From positions 37,918,494-37,982,493 of the forward strand of contig NC_053045.1 of the NCBI RefSeq assembly GCF_003473485.1: a stretch of 64,000 bases of DNA, written 5' to 3'. This document shows positions 23,400 to 33,559 of this stretch, in pieces. Under the pieces are notes generated by a model. The model was not told the origin of the DNA, made no database searches, and saw nothing but the letters and a program-made list of their open reading frames with translations. Within the stretch, counting starts at the first letter, position 1; each line of letters opens with the position of its first letter. Source of the DNA: Medicago truncatula (taxonomy: Eukaryota > Streptophyta > Magnoliopsida > Fabales > Fabaceae). The position numbers were made by a program, and so were the translations under genes.

Positions 23400-24585
23400 C
23401 GGTTCACAGGTAGCAAATAAGTGATATTCCCTCTCCAACAAGTCGGCCCTAATTTTCTCTCTCTAGGTTTTCTCTTACAATTTTTTCATTGAGGGGTGGT
23501 TTTCTCTTTATTTCAATCTAAATAAGTGATTTTCACATAGATCTAGGTTTTTTTTCTTTGTAATTTCATCATCTAAGTGTGGTGATTTGTTGTTCGTCGT
23601 CTTGTGCGGCGTTGTTTGATTTCCCGTCTTTGTGCGGTGTTCATTTGATTCATATTGAAAGATTGATTGTTCAATCAAAGATTTGGGCATCAACGTTGCA
23701 GATCCGGAGGTAATGGATATTCCGGTCACTTTAATTTCATCATATATTTTTGTAGGCATTATGCAGTTGTAATGTTTTACAACTCGAAAGTTTACCTCAA
23801 CTCGTTTTAGCTATGTAAACTCAAATCGTAATCTCGACTCGTAAACTAGTACGAGTTTACCTAAAATTAAAATTATATAAAATTTATTATAGATATAGCA
23901 TATGTAAGTTAATATTTAAACAAAACATAACCAATTAACCACATTTAAATAATAAACTCTAACAATAAGAAACATAATTTATCAGTACATTTAAACTCTA
24001 TTTCACCTTCAGTTGTAACTTTAACTTCAATTGCTCCATTTTCTCATTTAAATACTTGAGCAAGTAATATATTTGAATGATTTCAAATCAATCAATAATA
24101 ACAAGCTTCTGAATGCATTCCTTAAAATTCAATGTATGTCATTGTCACGCATTGGCGTAGCTTCTGTACATAACAAGCATGGAAAAAACGAGTTATGTTA
24201 ACCGTAAAGGCAACATTTCAACACTTTGGAATTGAAAAAAGAATTGGATTTTGAAACAAAAAAGGAGACAAAACAAATAACCAAAAAAAAAAAAAATCAA
24301 AGGTAAACTCGGACGAGTTTACCGAGTTTAACACATGTTAACTCGGTCAAACTCGTCGAACTTTTCGATTTCACCAAAAACCGAGTTTACACGTTTTTGC
24401 CACCTAAAAACGTAAACTCGGGCGAGTTTACGAGTTAACACTCGATTTGTGGAACAGTTGTATGCTATTAACTTGGATGTTGTGAGTTTGTTCGCAGATT
24501 CATCCTTTACGTTTTTAACGATGTTGAATGATGTAATTTCTTGATTTAAATGAATGAATATTATTTTATTTGTAAAAAATATATA
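23400..24585 (+). mobile_element. Short retroposon-like repeat, copy 2, with 14-bp TSD and nested hAT
   Basis: Flanked by exact repeats AAATACTAATTTCA (23386-23399 and 24586-24599); the paralogue near 29735-29750 has the single uninterrupted site. Without the nested hAT it is about 495 bp, beginning near AAGTCGGCCCTAATTTTCTC, containing GCAGATCCGGA and TTGTTCGCAGATTC, and ending GAATGAATATTATTTTATTT plus an A-rich tail. This is the same order as the reverse-oriented copy at 18661-19192. TSD length and tail indicate retroposition by target-primed reverse transcription. Confidence 0.8.
23772..24454. mobile_element. Non-autonomous hAT element, 683 bp, nested, with 8-bp TSD
   Basis: Exact 8-bp repeats CAGTTGTA at 23764-23771 and 24455-24462. 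The sister retroposon at 18661-19192 has the empty site (CCGTTGTATGC in its sense orientation), confirming the insertion. The TIRs are weak (about 14 of 20 aligned bases). The interior is full of GAGTTTAC / GTAAACTCG motifs in both orientations, which may be subterminal transposase-binding repeats. No coding capacity. Confidence 0.85.
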
Positions 24586-24977
24586 AAATACTAATTTCAT
24601 TTGTGCTTAATTCAGTTGAATCCACTTTCAGTCTTTCCATTTATTTTCAGCCACTATTCATATATATTTTAGCTAAGAGGCATTCAACCGCTAGTGTGTG
24701 TGTGTATATATATATAACGAGCAGTATTGAGATGAACGTGAACAAATTTTATTTAAGAGAATAATAAACTATTTTTTTTTCAACTAAAGAGTTGCATTCA
24801 CAAAATATTTTAGAGAATTTATTGACATAAAATGAACATGACATAATTTTATTTTACAAATTAACAAGAAATAATTATTTCTATGAATATATTCAAACAC
24901 TACAATAAATAAATACTTGTGTCATGAGATAAATCTAACCATATTTCAAATACCCCTAGTTGTATATTTTTTTTTGA

Positions 24978-25114
24978 AATGACTCTTGCTGGCTGAGCCT
25001 TTGCTAATGCTATTCCAAACTTGTCCTCCATGTTGATATCTTCTATTTTGATTCCATTTTCCAATTTCCAGTTAAAACAATTGATCAAATGGTGTAAGCT
25101 CAAAATTGTGACCT
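24978..25114 (-). pseudogene. CYP76 C-terminal fragment with deleted haem-binding segment
   Basis: The - strand encodes LINCFNWKLENGIKIEDINM, then EDKFGIALAKAQP, nearly the C-terminus of the intact P450 at 30196. Compared with that gene, an internal deletion of about 86 bp joins ATTGAT directly to CAAATGGTG and removes the codons for the Cys ligand motif (GRRICPG). Sequence similarity stops at about 25114, where unrelated DNA begins. Confidence 0.85.
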
Positions 25115-25653
25115 TATTTATTAATTTTGTTAGGTTTGCAGCAACTTAACCTAATTTTTTCCCGCTCATTTGTTTTATTAGATTTGCAATTATATAACCT
25201 AACAAATTCCATCTAAAAAAAATGCATTGCATCAATTTCATTCATATCCTCTTGCACGTTTGTTCTAGAAACTATGAGCATATCGATGATCACGTTTGAT
25301 GCCTTCTATTTTATACTTTTTTTTTTGACAATTTTTTGTACACTTTCTTTTTTAAGAAAATATTTTGTACACTTATTTAATACTAAAAAAATGCATCGCA
25401 TCAATTTCATTCATCTCCTCTTGCCTTTTATTTTGCTATCCTCTTGTCTTTTTTTTTTTTTTTTTTACAATATTTTGTACACAATACTAGAAAAATTCAT
25501 CGCACTAATTTCATGCCTTTTATTTTTTTTACAATATTTTGTACACTTTTTTTTAACCAATTTCATGCCTTTATTTCATTCCTAATCCGGTTGCCTTTTT
25601 TTTTTTTTTTTTTTTTTACAATATTTTTTTTGAACACAATATTTTTTGAAAGC

Positions 25654-26587
25654 ACGTATCCTAACATCTTGGAGAGCATGAGTGACATTAGTTACTTTCA
25701 AAATAGAGCTATATTGACAACAAAAAATTCAATAGTCGAGAAGATCAACGACTATATATTGGACATGGTTCCAGGTGAGGAGAAGGTTTATTTGAGTTAT
25801 GATTCACCTATTCATTATAACTTAAACGGTGATCATATTGACGATGTTCATACACCCGAATTCCTCAACACCATCACTGCTTCTGGACTGTCTAATCGAA
25901 AATTAAGGCTAAAGGTTGGTGTGCCAGTTATGTTGTTGAGAAATATAGATACACGATATGAATTATGCAATGGAACCAGATTGGTTATCACTAGGATGAG
26001 AAGATACGTCATTGAGGGGAGGGTCATTTCCGGAAGTAATGTTGGTGATCAGATTTTTGTATCCAGGCTATCTATATCGCCTTCAGATGTCAGGATTCCC
26101 TTTAAGTTTCAACAAAGACAATTTTCTTTGACTGTATCATTTGCAATGACAATTAACAAAAGTCAAGGGCAGTCGCTTAAACATGTTGGTGTATATAACA
26201 CCTGTATTTTCTCACGGACAATTGTATGTTGTTGTTTCAAGAGTTACATCCAAAGAAGGACTAAAAATATTGATCACTGATGAAGATGGTGAAGATACTA
26301 ATGTAACGTCTAATGCCGTATATGAGGAAGTATTTCACAATGTGTGATGAAAATACATGCCAATGTACTAAAAATTTCATATTTCTTTTACCGAATTATT
26401 GATAGGATTATCAAATTTTCTTTTATAATATTTTTAGATTTCATACATATTATGAAGTGTTTTATTTTGTCTACTATGTATTATCAAGTGTTATTTTTTC
26501 ACCGTTACCAATTATATATTGCATTTCATTATTCGTATGTCAATCCCTATACAATAAACCCGAGCGGAGCACGAGTCTAAAATCTAA
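25654..26587 (+). mobile_element. Helitron remnant: PIF1-like helicase C-terminus and 3' hairpin end
   Basis: The frame from about 25654 encodes the C-terminal half of a Helitron RepHel helicase: LTTKNSIVEKINDYILDMVP, EEKVYLSYDS, PEFLNTITASGLSNRKLRLK, VGVPVMLLRNIDT, GLCNGTRL-like NGTRLVITRM, and the motif TINKSQGQSL. A frameshift near 26190 moves the last motif (PVFSHGQLYVVVSRVTSKEG) to another frame, ending at the stop 26345-26347. About 210 bp downstream is a Helitron-like 3' terminus: an imperfect hairpin CCCGAGCGGAGCACGAG (26559-26575), then TCTAAAATCTAA before T, fitting the CTRR|T rule. The Rep domain and the 5' end are missing; 25115-25650 is low-complexity T-rich sequence. Confidence 0.82.
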
Positions 26588-26619
26588 TTAGGGTTAAAAG
26601 TTGTACTACTTCGTCCCCA

Positions 26620-26690
26620 TAAAGTTAGCTTAGTTGGTAGGAACATATATAATATATATAGGGACGGACACAAATCTCATACATCTCAAT
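26620..26690 (+). repeat. Possible tRNA-derived SINE head
   Basis: GTTAGCTTAGTTGGTAGGAA resembles a pol III A box; GGGACGGACACAAATCTC about 35 bp downstream could be a decayed B box region. Not a functional tRNA gene. Confidence 0.35.
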
Positions 26691-27065
26691 TATTCATCTT
26701 AAATGATTAATTTTTGGTCATCAAATTACTTGATAAAAAAAAATTTGTACTACTATTTTATTACGAGTGTCTCATTTGTAATATTTTTATTTCTCGTGTT
26801 ATTTATCACTTTAGATTAAAAATGCAATATTTATTAGCTTTTTTCATCAATATTCTCATTTAATTAAATAGTCTACCTAAGTATTTCACTGCTACTACTA
26901 TTTATTAATTAGTCTATATATTTTTTTTAGTGTTACAAAGTAATGAGGTAAAATAAAACGAAAAAAAGTATAGTTGAAATAAATTTCAAGTTTATCCCTC
27001 AGAATGAAAAACTCCATATAAGAAAAGGGGCAGTCTCAGACTCTTAGTTAGTAGATCACTTTAAA

Positions 27066-27254
27066 TGTGATCCCTTCTTAGCCATAAAATATTAACACAT
27101 GTTTTGCTCTTTAAGAATATGCATCAATATAGTGTTATCATTTCTGTGTAAGATATCTCTAATATGAAGGATGTCAATAGCATAAATGTCTAAGATATGA
27201 TCACGACGAGCAACAAACAATTTAACCGCTTCCAAACAATCACTCTCACAAATA
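27066..27254 (-). mobile_element. LINE fragment, RNase H C-terminal part
   Basis: The - strand reads ESDCLEAVKLFVARRDHILD, then IRDILHR and HILKEQNMC, a pattern typical of the RNase H domain at the end of plant LINE ORF2. It is short and has stop codons. Confidence 0.6.
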
Positions 27255-27479
27255 ATATATGCACACATGTTTTCTTAATAAGAGTATTTTAAATTATAGT
27301 ACACACTATTTTACTATTAATTTTAAGATAATTAATCATTTTGTTAAGAAGTGAGCATTATCTAACAATACATTGGTATTCTTTCTCTTTTTTCAAGGCT
27401 CCGTCAGGTATCATCCTCTCTATTGAATCTCTTTTTAATTTTTAATTTTTTTTGGGTGGGGGGAGTGCTGACCACACGA

Positions 27480-28045
27480 AAATATCTTGGGTGGACTAGA
27501 ACACTGTTTGCAAGAGTAAAGAGGTTGGTGGTTTGAGGGTAAGGAGTATTAGGGTGTTTAATATAGCTCCGTTAGAGAAGTAGTGTTGGAGGAGAGAGAG
27601 TCATTATGGTTTAGGGTGTTGAGGGCGCGTTATGGGGTAGATGGGGGACGATTGATGGGTGGTGGTCGTGGGTCATCTTTATGGTGGCTTGATGGGTTAT
27701 TTGATTTGCTACCGTCCGAAAAATCTGGAAAGAAAGAAATAACAGGCTTTTTACAGATAAAACATGCTCGATATTACAGGTGGTTGATAAGAATAAGTCC
27801 CATACTTTTATGTGGTTGAAGGCGAAATTTACTACTCTTCCCTTCTACTTTTATGGTTGGTGGCTTAGTCCGTTCACCATGATAGACATAGACTAATAGT
27901 TATTTCTGTTCTAGTTTTATTTTTTGTACTGTTTCTCTTGTAAATATTGTTTGAACCATGCTGTTTCTTTCTTAGTACACCTTGTATTAGGAAGGACACA
28001 TTGATTTCGTAATATATTCCATTTTAACTTATTAAAAAAAAATAG
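27480..28045 (+). mobile_element. Internally deleted LINE remnant with A-tail
   Basis: The + strand encodes plant LINE ORF2 text: NTVCKSKEVGGLRVRSIRVF, an in-frame stop, then CWRRESLWFRVLRARYGVDG and GSSLWWL. The frame then jumps to WLKAKFTTLPFYFYGWWLSP with the intervening region missing, followed by a 3' UTR and an A-run at about 28034-28043. Non-functional. Confidence 0.75.
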
Positions 28046-28129
28046 AAATAATAATTTAAATAAAGGATAAAATTAGATGAAAATATAGTCATACAAAACC
28101 TTAGTATCCCTTTATACGTAAGTATATAT

Positions 28130-28490
28130 TAAATTGCATTTTTGGTCCCATAACTATTTAGGTAGTATCGCTTTGATCCCTTAATTAAAATTTGATTTAT
28201 TTTGGTCATTAACTTATCTCCGTTACACATTTTGGTCTTATCCGTTAGTTTTAATTCAAAAACGTTAGGCTTTCTTCATTTTCTTATGAAATTTTTCTGG
28301 GATTCTTGTTGTTGAAGGTTGATGGAGATGTTATGAAGATGAAAAAGAGGAGAACAAGATGAAGAAAACTTAACGATTTTGAATTAAAACTAACGGAAAG
28401 CTCCAAAATGTGTAACAGAGAGAAGTTAAGGGTAATTGAGGGCCCAAAACGATACTACCTAAATAGTTAAGGACCAAAAATGCAATTTAG
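28130..28490. mobile_element. MITE with long TIRs, 361 bp
   Basis: Inverted arms of more than 100 bp: left TTAAATTGCATTTTTGGTCC and right, inverted, CTAAATTGCATTTTTGGTCC, both continuing with TAACTATTTAGGTAGTATCG. No clear TSD. The 'GGTCC' phrasing resembles the Mutator-like MITE at 22774, but the sequence is different. Confidence 0.8.
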
Positions 28491-28675
28491 TTTTATTTTA
28501 TTTTATTTAGTTTGATAAAGATTGACAGAATATAGTTCATGACTATATGAACGCACAAATGTGTGCTCCTTCTGTATATGGAAACGAAATAGGTAAGAAT
28601 GCATCCATTGATAACCACTAGGCTAATCGTTCCATCAAGTCCATCAAGGTTGTGTGATCTAAATTTCACTGCATA

Positions 28676-28742
28676 TTTTAGCCTCTTTAAAAAAACATAT
28701 TAATTAATATGTTTAATATGTTTTTTAAAAGAGGTTAAAATG
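28676..28742. repeat. Small foldback element
   Basis: TTTAGCCTCTTTAAAAAAAC and the inverted copy ending near GAGGTTAAAAT form a near-perfect hairpin of about 66 bp around ATATTAATTAATAT. Confidence 0.65.
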
Positions 28743-28996
28743 ATATATTACCACTATAAAAAAGTCATCCAACACAAGGTGTGCCAAGGAACATTTAAAA
28801 GATCCAAATTATAAACTCGAAAAAGAGAAAACAAAACAAAAACAAGGAACATGAATGAACTAAGTTACAAAAGTTAGGCCATGCATAAGATTTTGCCTCA
28901 AAAAGTTATAGTCAAACGTTAACATAACTCTTTATCCGATTTTCTATTGCATTTAATATAAAAAAGCATAAATTTTGTCATATATTAAATCAAATA

Positions 28997-29067
28997 CTCC
29001 CTCCTTCCCTATATTTAAGCACTCTCTTACTAGATCAAATGATAATTATATATAGGAATGGAGAGAG
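28997..29067. mobile_element. Stowaway-like MITE, about 71 bp
   Basis: Left end CTCCCTCCTTCCCTATAT and inverted right end CTCTCTCCATTCCTATAT lie next to TA on the left and CA (mutated TA) on the right. The paralogous block near 18475 reads straight through (CAAATATTTTTTATGAA), so the empty site is visible in the same window. Confidence 0.8.
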
Positions 29068-30195
29068 CATTTTTTATGAATAAGATTATGCTCCCTTTCA
29101 GTTTTATCTTTTAAGTGTTGTTTTGAAACAATTCACATAATTAAAAGTGAATTTTTAGAGTTTTTTTTTTCTCTTTCAATTATACTCTTATTTTAATCCA
29201 CCAATAAATTTATATTTTTAACCTACACTATCTGTTTTTAATAAATCTAATATATTATATTTTTTTCATAACAAACCATTGTTAGTTACTCTCCCCTTTC
29301 TAACATATTCCAATTTTTTTCATACATATATATTTTTTTCCATCAAAATTGTTTTTTTATTTTACAATTGAATTTTTTATCAATGTTACTCATCTTATTT
29401 ATAGAGTTTCAGCTCTTCATAGAATCACTATTATGCAATAAAATTTTGTTTAAATTTGCAAATAACAAACTTGAGTTTTTCAAATAGATAGTATTAATTA
29501 ATTTTATCGAAAAAAGGTAAATAATAGCAATTGATAAAGAGTATAATTGACAAATTTACGCATAAACCTGTTTTTTAATGCAAGTGTATGCAAACATCCA
29601 CAACACCCTCCAAATTAGATTTCAAACCTTTAGTTGTACTTTCACTTTCCATAAACTAATCCAACCCCATGTTACATTACATCATGTTTGTACCCTCCTC
29701 TCACTCAAATGCAAGATGTATAGAAAGCATCAATATCAAATACTAATTTCATTTGTGCTTAATTCAGTTGAATCCATTTTAGAGGCATTTGAAAATGCAT
29801 GATCTGTTAGGAATAGCAAATTCAAGGTCAACATAGTACGTTGTTCCTATTAAGTTGCCTTTCTTTTACGTTAGTCTCTCCATTTATTTCTCGAATTGTC
29901 AAGACCGTTCTAATTCTTCCTTTTATGTCAGTCAATGACTATGACACATTCAGCCACTATATTCTATAACTAGTAGTATTTGAGATGAACATAAACAAAT
30001 TTTATTTTAGAGAATAATAAACTATTTTTAGAATTTCACAAAATATTTTATAGTTTATTGACATTTAATGAACATGACATAATTTTTATTTTACAAATTA
30101 ACAAGAAATAATTATTTCTATGAATATATTCAAACACTATTATAATTTTATAAATACTTGTGTCATGAGATAAATCTAAACATATTTCAAATACC

Positions 30196-31422
30196 CTAGT
30201 TGTATATTTTTTCTGCAATGACTTTTACTGGCTGAGCCTTTGCTAATGTTATCCCAAATTTGTCCTCCATGTTCATATCTTCTATTTTCTTTCCATCTTC
30301 CGTTTTCCAGTTAAAACAATTGATTAATGAACCCAACATCAAATGCAACATCCTCGTCCCTAACGTTAAACCAGGACAAATTCGCCTCCCAGCACCAAAT
30401 GGTGTAAGCTCGAAATTGTGACCTTTAACATCAATTTCCGATCTTAAGAATCTCTCCGGTGAAAACAAATTTGCATTTTCCCAAAAACTAGAATTTCTAC
30501 CAATAGCCCACACATTGACCCACACATGTGCATCTTTTGGAATTGTGTATCCACAAATTTCCACATTTGTATTTGCTTTTCGAGGGACTAAGAATGGAAC
30601 TGGAGGGTGCAATCGAAATGTCTCTTTTATTATTGCTTGTAAATAAGGAAGCTTAGCAATATCTGATTCACCTAAAGTTTTTCCTTTGCCAATTATTTGT
30701 TCCAGCTCTTGTTTTGCTTTTGACATAATCTTTTCATTTTTGAGCAATTCTGCCATTGCCCATTCTAGCGTAGATGAAATTGTATCGGTACCCGCAACAA
30801 AGAGAGTCTGATAAATAAAAAACACTCAATCATTATATAAGACATTTACATGCATTGTTATTTGTTAGTATACAAAGGCAAGAGTGATGGTATTTAGTGA
30901 CAATTTTTGTGACAACATTCTTTTTCGCTCTTTTTATTGGTAAAAAATAATAGAGAGATAAAAAGAAAGACAAAGAATAATAACATAAAAGGAATATAAA
31001 AAATAAAGTTGTCACAAAATTGTTGTACAAATATCATTTTCACATATACAAACAAATTTGATGATGTGTTTTCACATCATTTTATGAATATAACTTTGAC
31101 AAATGACACCAAAGCATTGAATGTGCACAAGCGAACAATTTTTATAGCTGGCGAATATCTTTGGTTTCATTTAGAAGTAATTTTTATAGTATACATCAGT
31201 TATTCATTGAATTTGAAAACGAAATATTTGCTTATGTGATCGGAGGAAATACAAATTAAGTTTATATATATACCAACTAGTTTGAGGGACATTTACTAAA
31301 CTATCTCTTACTTTAAATTGGTTTACAATAGTGGGTATTTGGTTTTTTTTGTCAAAATAAACATGTGCGCTTTTGCTAACTTGGACCTTCATGTCTTTTG
31401 TTGGTCTAAGTTAGCAAAACCC

Positions 31423-31500
<78 letters not shown>

Positions 31501-33485
31501 GAGTTTAATTTGCTTATATTTACGTGTATTTTTTTTTTAATAAAAATATATAAACAATGCAGTATATATGGTTTTTTTTAGAAAATTATTATTTTTTTGA
31601 ATAAAAACAGAAGTTTTATTAATGGAAAATGTCTTTACACAGCTGGCCCCTTAAAAAATTAGGCACATCCTTAATCCATGTCTTAGTCCCTTCATTAAGG
31701 GAATGTTTAGCAAGATAATGGGCCACAATATTGTTGGCCCTTCTAGTAAACGTAACTCTACAGTCATGGAAAAGGGAGAGCTTGTGTTTAATCATATTCA
31801 CCATTCTTCCCCAATATTTGAAGTTGCGTATATATAAAACTATTTAACATTGTCCATGCGTAAATGTAGGGGATAAAAGGCAACATAAATTGATGTAATA
31901 TTGTTCTTATATCAACACAACACCTTGTATTTTTTCTTTCTTTCAAGAAACCAAAATGGGATTTTTCAAACCAACAAAGAAAAGGGCGCATACTAAAAGT
32001 AAACACCAACCACAAAGTTGAATCATTTACAAATACAAACAAAAGCAAATCCACCTACGTAACAAAAGCCACACGTTCAATCAACACCTTAACTTTATCA
32101 ACACCTTTTGGTATGCGTTGCATGTTTTTTTTTTTTATTTTTTTTAACAATATTATTTGAACAACTATTTCATAAGATAATTTGGAGGACAATCAAAATA
32201 TACAAAGAAATGTAGGTTTTGGTACACAAACCAAAACTATAGATAGAGAAAATGAGAATAGGATGTGAGTATGAAAGAGAAAGTTGTCACAAAATAGTTG
32301 TTCAAATATCATTTTTTTTTTCAATAGACGAGATGACAAAGTCATTATAAACTCACACATAAATGGAGGTACCGAGATTCAAAAGTACGTAGATCGCTTT
32401 TTTAATAAAATAAAACACTAACCCACTTCAAAATGAAATTAGTTAAAAAAGATATTCAAATTTACAATTTTTTTTGAGAGGATCAAATTTAGAATTATTG
32501 TTTAGTTATTTTTAAACTGAAATATGACTAACTATATAAAGGACAAACACATATATTTAACTAGTTTAGCTGGAGAGGGACAAGAAAGTACCAGAGATAA
32601 ATGTTGGATTTGGGTTTTTTTCATCACTTGGGTGGTAGCTTGATCAATGTCTAGAAACGTATTTAGCATGTCCTTATTTGTGTCAAAACCTTTGACTTCC
32701 CTCAACTTCAACCGTTGATCAACCAAACGTTCGAAGATATCAAGGATCTTGCCAGCATAAACAGATGTACGACCCTTAATACCTTGTGGGTCAAACATCC
32801 TAAGTGCAGGAAAAAGATCAGCAATGTTTGGTTTTCCACATTCTTCCATTATATTCACAACTAACTCCTTGAAATCACCAACTGAACCAGAAGAATCAAC
32901 CAAATCAATAGAGAAAATAGTGTTTGACAACAAATTGATTGATGTCTTAAAAGCCATATTTCCAATATCAACAGCTTCATTAATAAGACAACTTTGATTA
33001 ATATCATTGATGAATTCTTGCAGTTTTTGACTCCTAATTCCCTTACTCTCCTCAAGAGTCTTGTTAGAGAGTAATTGACTATTGCCTATTTTTCTTAAGT
33101 CTCTCCAAAGAGGTGAAACAGGTAAGAATGTCATGCTATATTTGTGGTGGTCATGAATTTGCACAGCATTGGGAATGGCTTTATTTGATAAGAATTGATC
33201 ATGGGTTTGGAGTATTTCTTTGGCCATTTTAGGTGAAGAGACAACTATGGTGGTTATTTGACCTAGTTTTAGACTCATGATTGGTCCATAAATTTCAGCT
33301 AATTTGGCTAAGGATTTGTGAGGTTTTTTCCCTAATTGAAGGAGGTTTCCTATGAAGGGAAGAGGAGTAGGTCCTGGTGGAAGCTTGATGTTTGAATTGT
33401 TTATGAGTTTGGCTCTTGAAAGCAGAAAATAAAGAGTCAATGCCAATAGAGATAGGAAGAACATACAACTTGGCAAGTATTCCAT
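30196..33485 (-). CDS. Cytochrome P450, CYP76 family-like
   Basis: Two exons, 33485-32592 and 30807-30196, join in phase 0 (TTATCTCTG|GTACTT ... TTATCAG|ACTCTC) to 501 aa. CYP76 enzymes are ER-anchored monooxygenases, often acting on monoterpenols such as geraniol or on other specialised metabolites; the substrate here is unknown. All key parts are present: N-terminal anchor (residues about 5-23), hinge LPPGPTPLPFIGN, I-helix AGTDT (about 303-307), ExxR (KETFR, Glu360 to Arg363), PERF (FSPERF), and haem loop FGAGRRICPG with Cys442. The single intron lies just before the I-helix AGTDT, as usual for this clade. The 1.8-kb intron holds two MITEs, a LINE fragment and a microsatellite. It appears intact, unlike its duplicate at 24978. 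Confidence 0.92.
30893..31042. mobile_element. MITE, AGTGATATTTGTACAAC family, copy 3 (P450 intron)
   Basis: Left AGTGATGGTATTTAGTGACA; right, inverted, GTGAAAATGATATTTGTACA. Internal TTGTGACAAC arms match the other copies. Confidence 0.62.
31423..31498. repeat. Compound microsatellite (CA)n(TA)n
   Basis: About 13 CA units followed by about 25 TA units, in the P450 intron. Confidence 0.97.
31588..31806 (-). mobile_element. LINE 3' fragment in P450 intron
   Basis: The - strand encodes CRVTFTRRANNIVAHYLAKH, an RNase H C-terminal pattern from LINE ORF2, then a stop and a 3' end TAATAAAACTTCTGTTTTTA with a short A-rich tail at the left border. Confidence 0.65.
32148..32314. mobile_element. MITE, AGTGATATTTGTACAAC family, copy 4 (P450 intron)
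   Basis: Left AATATTATTTGAACAACTAT; right, inverted, AATGATATTTGAACAACTAT, flanking a GTTGTCACAAAA-type arm. Confidence 0.58.
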
Positions 33486-33540
33486 ATTTGAAAGTCAGAG
33501 ATGTATATGTTGTTGAGTTTGCTATTGTGACAACAAATGC

Positions 33541-33552
33541 CTATTTATATAA
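33541..33552 (-). promoter_or_regulatory. Likely TATA box of the P450
   Basis: On the - strand TATATAAATAG lies about 58 bp upstream of the ATG at 33485, close to the classic plant consensus, giving a short 5' UTR. Confidence 0.6.
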
Positions 33553-33559
33553 GATTATG

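Larger units (their letters stand above)
18358..25114 (-). repeat. Decayed tandem duplicate of the CYP76 3' end and flank, broken up by insertions
   Basis: Blocks at about 18358-18655, 19195-19545, 21755-21900, 23360-23399 and 24586-25114 are collinear, in the same orientation, with 28914-29225, 29230-29560, 29570-29715, 29715-29745 and 29745-30420, i.e. the 3' part and downstream flank of the intact P450. The gaps between blocks are filled by mobile elements listed separately. The paralogue serves as an internal pre-insertion reference. The P450 body that should lie to the right of 25114 is gone; Helitron-like sequence follows. Confidence 0.82.

Noticed and set aside
25274-25600. Open frames rich in Phe and Leu
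   Set aside because: They are translations of poly-T and ATTTTGTACA repeats upstream of the Helitron remnant.
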